Positions 59,390 through 64,000 of a stretch of 64,000 nt of DNA are shown here, piece by piece (position 1 is the stretch's first letter; the number at the start of each line of letters is the position of its first letter). The position numbers and the translations under genes were made by a program. The notes under the pieces were generated by a model. It worked only from the letters and a program-made list of their open reading frames with translations. It was not told where the DNA came from and did no database searches. Source of the stretch: Pseudolysinimonas_A sp039912695 (GTDB lineage Bacteria > Actinomycetota > Actinomycetes > Actinomycetales > Microbacteriaceae); assembly GCF_039912695.1 (NCBI RefSeq), contig NZ_JBDSPJ010000012.1, positions 42,801 through 106,800 of the forward strand, in the 5' to 3' direction.

Positions 59390-61044
59390 GGCTCACCACC
59401 CCCGACGGAGGCCTGCTGTTGCTGCTGCTGCTGGTCTTGGCGGGGGGAGTCGTGCGGGCTGTGGTCGGGGAGGTGCGACTCGGTCGAGATGATCGGAATC
59501 GACTGGGTCGTGATCGCAGCCTGATCCGCGACGAGGCTCGAAATGTCGTGCTCAGCGGTGCGCAGCCGGTCGAGCCCCACTACCCAGGTGTCTTTCGAGC
59601 CGCCACCTTGCGAGGAGTTCACAACGAGCTGACCCTCGGGCAGCGCCACCCGGGTCAGGCCGCCAGGGAGTACCCAGACGTCGGTGCCGTCATTCACCGC
59701 GAACGGGCGCAGGTCGGCGTGCCGAGGGCGCATCCCGTCTTCGACGAGAGTCGGGATGGTTGAGAGTTGCACGACGGGCTGCGCGATCCAGCCGCGAGGG
59801 TCGGCCCGGAGGGCGATGCGTAGTTCGTCGAGTTCGGCTTTCGTCGCATCCGGTCCCACGACGAGGCCTTTGCCCCCCGATCCGGCGACGGGTTTCACCA
59901 CGAGTTCGTCGAGGCGGTCGAGAACCTCTTCGAGCGCACCCGGATCTTCGAGCCGCCAGGTGTCAACGTTCGGCAGGATCGCATCCTCAGCGAGGTAGTA
60001 CCGGATGAGATCGGGCAGGTAGGTGTAGACGAGCTTGTCATCCGCAACGCCGTTGCCGACAGCGTTGGCGATCGTGACGTTGCCCAGGCGTGCGGCGAGC
60101 AGCAGACCCGGCGAGCCCAGCATCGAGTCGGCCCGAAACTGCAGCGGGTCGAGAAACTCGTCGTCGACGCGGCGGTAGATGACATCCACCCGGGTCGGTC
60201 CGGCAGTCGTGCGCATCCAGACGCGTCCGCCAGAGCAGAACAGGTCGCGACCCTCGACGAGTTCCACGCCCATCAGGCGGGCGAGCAGCGTGTGCTCGAA
60301 GTAGGCGGAGTTGTACACCCCCGGGGTGAGCACGACGACGACCGGATCTTCGACACCTTCCGGCGCCGCAGCACGCAGGGCGCTGAGCAACCGGTGCGGG
60401 TAGTCGCCGACCGGGCGCACCCGCATTGACATGAACAACTCGGGCAGGGTCTGCGCCATCACCCGGCGGTTCGAGATGACGTAGGAGACTCCCGACGGCA
60501 CCCGCACGTTGTCTTCGAGCACGCGCCAGGCGCCGAGTTCGTCACGGATCAGGTCGATACCCGAGACCTGGATGCGGACGCCGTTGGCAGGATGGATGCC
60601 GGCCGCTTCGCGATGGAAGTGTTCGGACGACGAGATCAGCCCGGCCGGGATGACCCCGTCTTTTACCGCCCGCTGTTCGCCGTAGACATCTGCCAAGAAC
60701 TTCTCGAGCGCCAGCACCCGCTGCTTGATGCCCGCCTCGACCGTGATCCATTCGGCCTGCGGGATGACCCTCGGAACGGCGTCGAGCGGGAAGGGCCGCT
60801 CTTCACCGGCGAAGTCGAACGTGACGCCCTGCGCGAGGTAGGAGGAGGCAAGAGCTTCGGTACGGCCGCGCAGCTCATCCTTCGTCATCTTGGCGAGAGC
60901 CGCGTGGATCTCGCGATATGGCTCGCGTGCTCCCGCTGAGCCCTCATCCGATGCCAAAGCCACGTCGGAGAACATCTCGTCGAAGGGCGGTGCACCGCGA
61001 CGTCGGGCTGCGGTTACCCCGTAGCCGTCGAACAGGTCACCCAT
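59383..61044 (-). CDS. Circularly permuted ATP-grasp protein (DUF404/DUF407)
   Basis: 553 residues, ATG at 61044. Conserved blocks 'FDEMFSDVALASDEGSAGAREPYREIHAAL', 'VLEDNVRVPSGVSYVISNRRVM', 'VVVLTPGVYNSAYFEHTLLARLMGVELVEGRDL' and 'LDELVVKPVAGSGGKGLVVGPDA' (ATP-binding Lys/Gly loop). Predicted to form peptide-like bonds with ATP. The C-terminus carries an unusual extension with His/Ser/Pro and a run of eight residues dominated by Gln ('RQDQQQQQQQASVGGGEPC'). First gene of the three-gene operon. Confidence 0.92.
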   Translation of the reverse strand: MGDLFDGYGVTAARRRGAPPFDEMFSDVALASDEGSAGAREPYREIHAALAKMTKDELRGRTEALASSYLAQGVTFDFAGEERPFPLDAVPRVIPQAEWITVEAGIKQRVLALEKFLADVYGEQRAVKDGVIPAGLISSSEHFHREAAGIHPANGVRIQVSGIDLIRDELGAWRVLEDNVRVPSGVSYVISNRRVMAQTLPELFMSMRVRPVGDYPHRLLSALRAAAPEGVEDPVVVVLTPGVYNSAYFEHTLLARLMGVELVEGRDLFCSGGRVWMRTTAGPTRVDVIYRRVDDEFLDPLQFRADSMLGSPGLLLAARLGNVTIANAVGNGVADDKLVYTYLPDLIRYYLAEDAILPNVDTWRLEDPGALEEVLDRLDELVVKPVAGSGGKGLVVGPDATKAELDELRIALRADPRGWIAQPVVQLSTIPTLVEDGMRPRHADLRPFAVNDGTDVWVLPGGLTRVALPEGQLVVNSSQGGGSKDTWVVGLDRLRTAEHDISSLVADQAAITTQSIPIISTESHLPDHSPHDSPRQDQQQQQQQASVGGGEPC

Positions 61045-61123
61045 GGTGTGAGCCTAGGGCCGACATGTTGCGGGGGTGTTTCCACCCCGCGGGGTTGCCG
61101 CGCGGGGGTGGGCGATTCCCGGG

Positions 61124-61774
61124 TCAGTCGCGCAGCGGGCGTCCGGCGAGGATGATCCCGGCCCCAACGATCGCGCTCAGCGTCAGGAGGATGAGGCTCG
61201 ACGTCCCGGAGGAAATGTGGGCGAACGCCATCCACAGCGGGAGAGGGATCAGCACGACGACGCCGACAATCGCGAGCCACCCGAGTCGCGCGCGACGAGT
61301 CAGCAGCCAGGCCACCCCCACGAAGAGCACTGTCGCGAACCACGGGTTGGCGAACACCATATCGAAGGGGATGGCGTCGCGCCCGGTCGGGAAGGGGAGC
61401 CCTACGGTGACCCGCAGCCCGAGAACCACGAACGTCGCGGTGCTTCCGACCACGACGATGATCGAACCGACCACCCTGCCGACGAGCGGGCCGCGGCCGA
61501 GGAAAAGACCCGCGACAACGACAGCGAGCGCGAATACCGAGTGCGCCACGTAGAGGGCAACCTGGTCCGACTGGAGCTCGGGGGTCGGGCGATCGAGGAC
61601 CGCCCCGAAGAGGTTCCCGGAGACCCTCGAAAGTTCGCCATTGGTGAAAACGCTCAGCAGCAGGTAGCCACCGAGGTAGACCGCGATCGCGCTCGCGAGC
61701 GACCTGCCGCGCGCGGGTTCGAACAGCGGTCGGGTAACTGTCGACGGCTCAATCGGCTCCGGGATCATTGTCAT
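61124..61774 (-). CDS. Multi-pass membrane protein
   Basis: 216 residues from ATG at 61774 ('MTMIPEPIEPSTV'); an upstream ATG at 61837 would add 21 residues without clear conservation. Five to six membrane segments, short loops, 'GRPLRD' end. No motif recognised. Single gene between two operons. Confidence 0.7.
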   Translation of the reverse strand: MTMIPEPIEPSTVTRPLFEPARGRSLASAIAVYLGGYLLLSVFTNGELSRVSGNLFGAVLDRPTPELQSDQVALYVAHSVFALAVVVAGLFLGRGPLVGRVVGSIIVVVGSTATFVVLGLRVTVGLPFPTGRDAIPFDMVFANPWFATVLFVGVAWLLTRRARLGWLAIVGVVVLIPLPLWMAFAHISSGTSSLILLTLSAIVGAGIILAGRPLRD

Positions 61775-61887
61775 GCCGTCATCCTGGCAGAGCGACACGA
61801 CGAAGCGGGCGTGCGACTTATCGGTGAGAGCCGTCACCGTCTTGTCGATGTAATCGATCTAACTGGTGCCGCGGCTAGCGTTGGGTC

Positions 61888-62868
61888 ATGCCAGCGCAAC
61901 GGGTGCTCATCATCGGCGGAAACGGAATCATCTCGTGGTGGGTGAGTCGGCTCGCCGTCGCTCGGGGCTATCAGGTGACCCAAATCACTCGCGGAGTCAA
62001 CGTCGACCGGCCTCCGATCGATGCCCTCACCACGCTGCGAGGAGATGCCGACGACCCGGCCTCGATCCGTGCGGCGGTCGGGGATCAGACGTTCGATGTC
62101 GTCGCGAACTTCCGGGCGTTCCGGCCGGAGCAGGTGGCCGCCGATGTCGAATTCTTTACCGGCCGAACCGGGCAATACCTCTTCATCTCGTCCGCCTCCG
62201 CCTACCAGAAGCCAATCGCCACACTGCCGATCGTCGAGTCCACCCCGCTTCGGAATCCGTACTGGCAGTATTCGCGCGACAAGATCGCCTGCGAAGACCT
62301 CCTGGTAGCCGCCTACCGCGACCGGGGTTTTCCGATGACGATCGTGCGGCCGTCGCACACCTATGACGGCGGCAACATGCCCTTCCCCGGGGGTTGGACC
62401 GCTTTCCAGCGAATGCTCGACGGCAAACCGATCATCGTGCACGGGGACGGCACCAGCTGGTGGACTCTCACCCACTCTCGAGACTTCGCGAACGCCTTCG
62501 TCGGGCTATTCGGCAACCCCCACGCGTTGGGCTTGCCCGTACAGATCACCTCCGACGAGCAACTCACCTGGGATGACATCGCGAGACTCCTCGGACGAAC
62601 GATCGGAATCGAGCCGACTCTCGTCCACGTCGCGAGCGAGCGGATCGCGCGCGAGCTTCCCGAACTGGGACCGGGGCTGTTGGGCGATTGGTCGCACTCG
62701 GTCGCCTTCGACAACAGTCGAATCAAGAGTCTGGTACCCGGCTGGGTCGCGACGACTCCGTTCTCTGACGGCGCCCGCGACATCGCGGACTGGTACCTCG
62801 CGGAACCGTCGAGGAAGGTTGTCGATCCAACGATCGATGCCGCCTGGGACCGCCTCGCGGCTCTTTAG
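61888..62868 (+). CDS. NAD-dependent epimerase/dehydratase family protein
   Basis: 326 residues, ATG at 61888. Rossmann motif 'VLIIGGNGIISWWVSRLAVARGYQV' (G-G-N-G-x-I), 'LFISSASAYQKP' and an active-site Y-S-R-D-K define an extended SDR of the nucleotide-sugar epimerase/reductase type. 'TIVRPSHTYDGG' is conserved. Substrate is not clear. Convergent with a LacI gene, stops overlapping by four bases; regulators of this kind often control carbohydrate genes. Confidence 0.85.
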   Translation: MPAQRVLIIGGNGIISWWVSRLAVARGYQVTQITRGVNVDRPPIDALTTLRGDADDPASIRAAVGDQTFDVVANFRAFRPEQVAADVEFFTGRTGQYLFISSASAYQKPIATLPIVESTPLRNPYWQYSRDKIACEDLLVAAYRDRGFPMTIVRPSHTYDGGNMPFPGGWTAFQRMLDGKPIIVHGDGTSWWTLTHSRDFANAFVGLFGNPHALGLPVQITSDEQLTWDDIARLLGRTIGIEPTLVHVASERIARELPELGPGLLGDWSHSVAFDNSRIKSLVPGWVATTPFSDGARDIADWYLAEPSRKVVDPTIDAAWDRLAAL

Positions 62869-63875
62869 TCGGTGCGACGGATCGCACTCGAATCGCGGAT
62901 CACGAGTGTCGGCTCAAGTTCCTCATGCACGTGAACGTGGGTGTCGGCGCTCAGCAGTTCATCCATCAGGAGCCGCACCGCTCGGCGTCCGAGTTCCGCA
63001 CGCTGCTGGCGCACGCTCGACAGCGGGATGACGGCCGCACCGGCCCACTCCAGATCGTCGAATCCGACCAGGGCGACGTCTTCGGGGATGCGGATCCCGG
63101 CGAGCGCAAGCCTCTGCATGAGCCCCAAGGCGATGAGGTCGTTCGCACACATCACCGCGGTCGGCCATTCTTCCCGCCGCCGCGCAAACAGCAGCTCCGC
63201 GACCCGGGCTCCGTCTTCGAGGCGCCATGACTGCGTCTCGACCCGCTCGACTCGGCCGTCGCCCGCTTCGATTGCGGTGAGGAATCCGTCGTAGCGGGCG
63301 TCGACTTTGTGTGAGATTCGGGTGCCACCGGCATACATGAGGCGTCGATGGCCGCGCTCGATGAGATGCTCGCCCGCGAGGCGACCGCCGGCGACATCGT
63401 CGGTGCGCACCCAGCAGCACGGTCGGTCTCCCGAAATACGGTCGACATAGACGATCGGGATGCCCTGTTCGGCGAGTTCCTCAAGCCGGGAGTTCTCCTC
63501 CTCGACGGGCGTGATGATGATCCCGTGGACGCGCTGTTGGATCAGCACATCGAGGTTCTGTTCTTCGCGCAATCGGTCGAGGCCGTTGTGGACCATCACC
63601 ACGCCGACGCCCTGCACTTTCGCTTCCGCGTCGGCGCCGAGGGTTACATCGACGAAAAAGGGGTTCCCGAGGTCGGCGACGACCAGACCCAGCGTGCGCT
63701 CGCGGCCGGGGCGAAACTTGCGGGCCGAATCGCTCGGAGTGAAAGCGAGTGCCGAAATCGAGTCGAGCACCCTTCGCCGCACCTCGGCCGAGACATAGCT
63801 CGGTCGATTGAGGACGTTGCTGACGGTCCCGGCAGACACACCAGCGTGCAGCGCGACATCGCGGATCGTCGCCAT
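62865..63875 (-). CDS. LacI-family transcriptional regulator
   Basis: 336 residues; ATG at 63875 preferred over GTG at 63878. 'ATIRDVALHAGVSAGTVSNVLNRPSYVSAEVRRRVLDSISALAFTPSDSARKFRPGRE' is the helix-turn-helix and hinge; the effector domain includes 'FVDVTLGADAEAKVQGVGVVMVHNGLD' and 'GFDDLEWAG'. Probably represses a sugar gene set located beyond the right edge. A four-copy tandem repeat begins 17 bases upstream and may include its binding sites. Confidence 0.93.
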   Translation of the reverse strand: MATIRDVALHAGVSAGTVSNVLNRPSYVSAEVRRRVLDSISALAFTPSDSARKFRPGRERTLGLVVADLGNPFFVDVTLGADAEAKVQGVGVVMVHNGLDRLREEQNLDVLIQQRVHGIIITPVEEENSRLEELAEQGIPIVYVDRISGDRPCCWVRTDDVAGGRLAGEHLIERGHRRLMYAGGTRISHKVDARYDGFLTAIEAGDGRVERVETQSWRLEDGARVAELLFARRREEWPTAVMCANDLIALGLMQRLALAGIRIPEDVALVGFDDLEWAGAAVIPLSSVRQQRAELGRRAVRLLMDELLSADTHVHVHEELEPTLVIRDSSAIRRTD

Positions 63876-63891
63876 CACATTCCTCAGATTG

Positions 63892-63968
63892 CGTCAGTGA
63901 GCTCGAGGGGACGTCAGTGAGCTCGGGGGCCGTCAGTTAGCTCGGGGGCCGTCAGTTAGCTCGGGGTG
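63892..63968. repeat. Four-copy 19-20 base tandem repeat
   Basis: Units starting CGTCAGTGAGCTCGAGGGGA, CGTCAGTGAGCTCGGGGGC, CGTCAGTTAGCTCGGGGGC and CGTCAGTTAGCTCGGGGTG. Unit length is close to two turns of DNA. Located upstream of a LacI gene, at the window edge; may be an operator array or simple slipped-strand expansion. Confidence 0.9.
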
Positions 63969-64000
63969 AGAGGAGCGGGGGTCCGCGCCGCAGTGCGACG

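Overview
The window is high-GC DNA (roughly two thirds G+C by eye) with many GTG starts, dense operons joined by ATGA/GTGA/TGATG overlaps, and actinobacterial gene families (WXG100/EccC/EccD secretion genes, LCP protein, HelR, CebR-type regulator). Gene content and small membrane proteins suggest a Microbacteriaceae member (Leifsonia/Salinibacterium-like); the genus is not determined. No rRNA, CRISPR array, transposase or integrase is visible.

Layout. (1) About 1-13.3 kb: a compact type VII (ESX-like) secretion locus in two divergent operons. The minus operon encodes two WXG100-like proteins, three small accessory proteins, and a 751-residue polymorphic toxin with a His/Pro-rich linker and a C-terminal ADP-ribosyltransferase domain, then small orphan genes, one of them a candidate immunity gene. 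The plus operon encodes an FHA membrane protein, a small membrane protein, EccD, a MinD-like protein and a three-ATPase EccC. EccB, EccE and MycP are not seen. (2) 13.4-15.3 kb: DUF1772-like protein and MarR regulator, divergent from an Asp-nucleophile alpha/beta hydrolase, with half-sites over the start codons. (3) 15.3-15.7 kb: hairpins and the scar of an internally deleted photolyase gene. (4) 15.7-17.5 kb: pseudouridine breakdown pair psuG-psuK. (5) 17.6-25 kb: two divergent operons that look like an ether-lipid pathway: alkyl-DHAP-synthase-like flavoenzyme, acyltransferase and SDR on one side; fatty acyl-CoA reductase with a HAD domain, a ferritin-like diiron protein and its ligand-poor paralogue on the other. 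(6) 25-41 kb: PAP2 phosphatase, FetB-like permease, alcohol dehydrogenase, three tRNAs (Arg-ACG, Ser-GCT, Ser-TGA), LCP protein, HAD phosphatase, serS, diacylglycerol kinase, small membrane proteins, pheA, a Cys-pair beta-propeller protein, phosphoglucomutase, D,D-carboxypeptidase. (7) 41.2-49 kb: DHA2 exporter, terminator, then a cellobiose operon (cebE-cebF-cebG-bglC-cebR) behind a clear promoter with two CebR-type palindromes. (8) 49-57.6 kb: acetyltransferase, hemin ABC transporter without a visible binding protein, a lipoate ligase family protein with reversed domain order, helR, monoglyceride-lipase-like hydrolase, MarR-MFS pair. (9) 57.6-64 kb: transglutaminase / alpha-E / ATP-grasp cluster, membrane protein, NAD-dependent epimerase, LacI regulator, and a four-copy tandem repeat at the edge.

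Working links: the secretion locus probably exports the ART toxin; the FAR would supply fatty alcohol to the AGPS-like enzyme, with the SDR and acyltransferase completing an ether phospholipid; CebR probably represses its own cellobiose operon. These are inferences from gene families and order.
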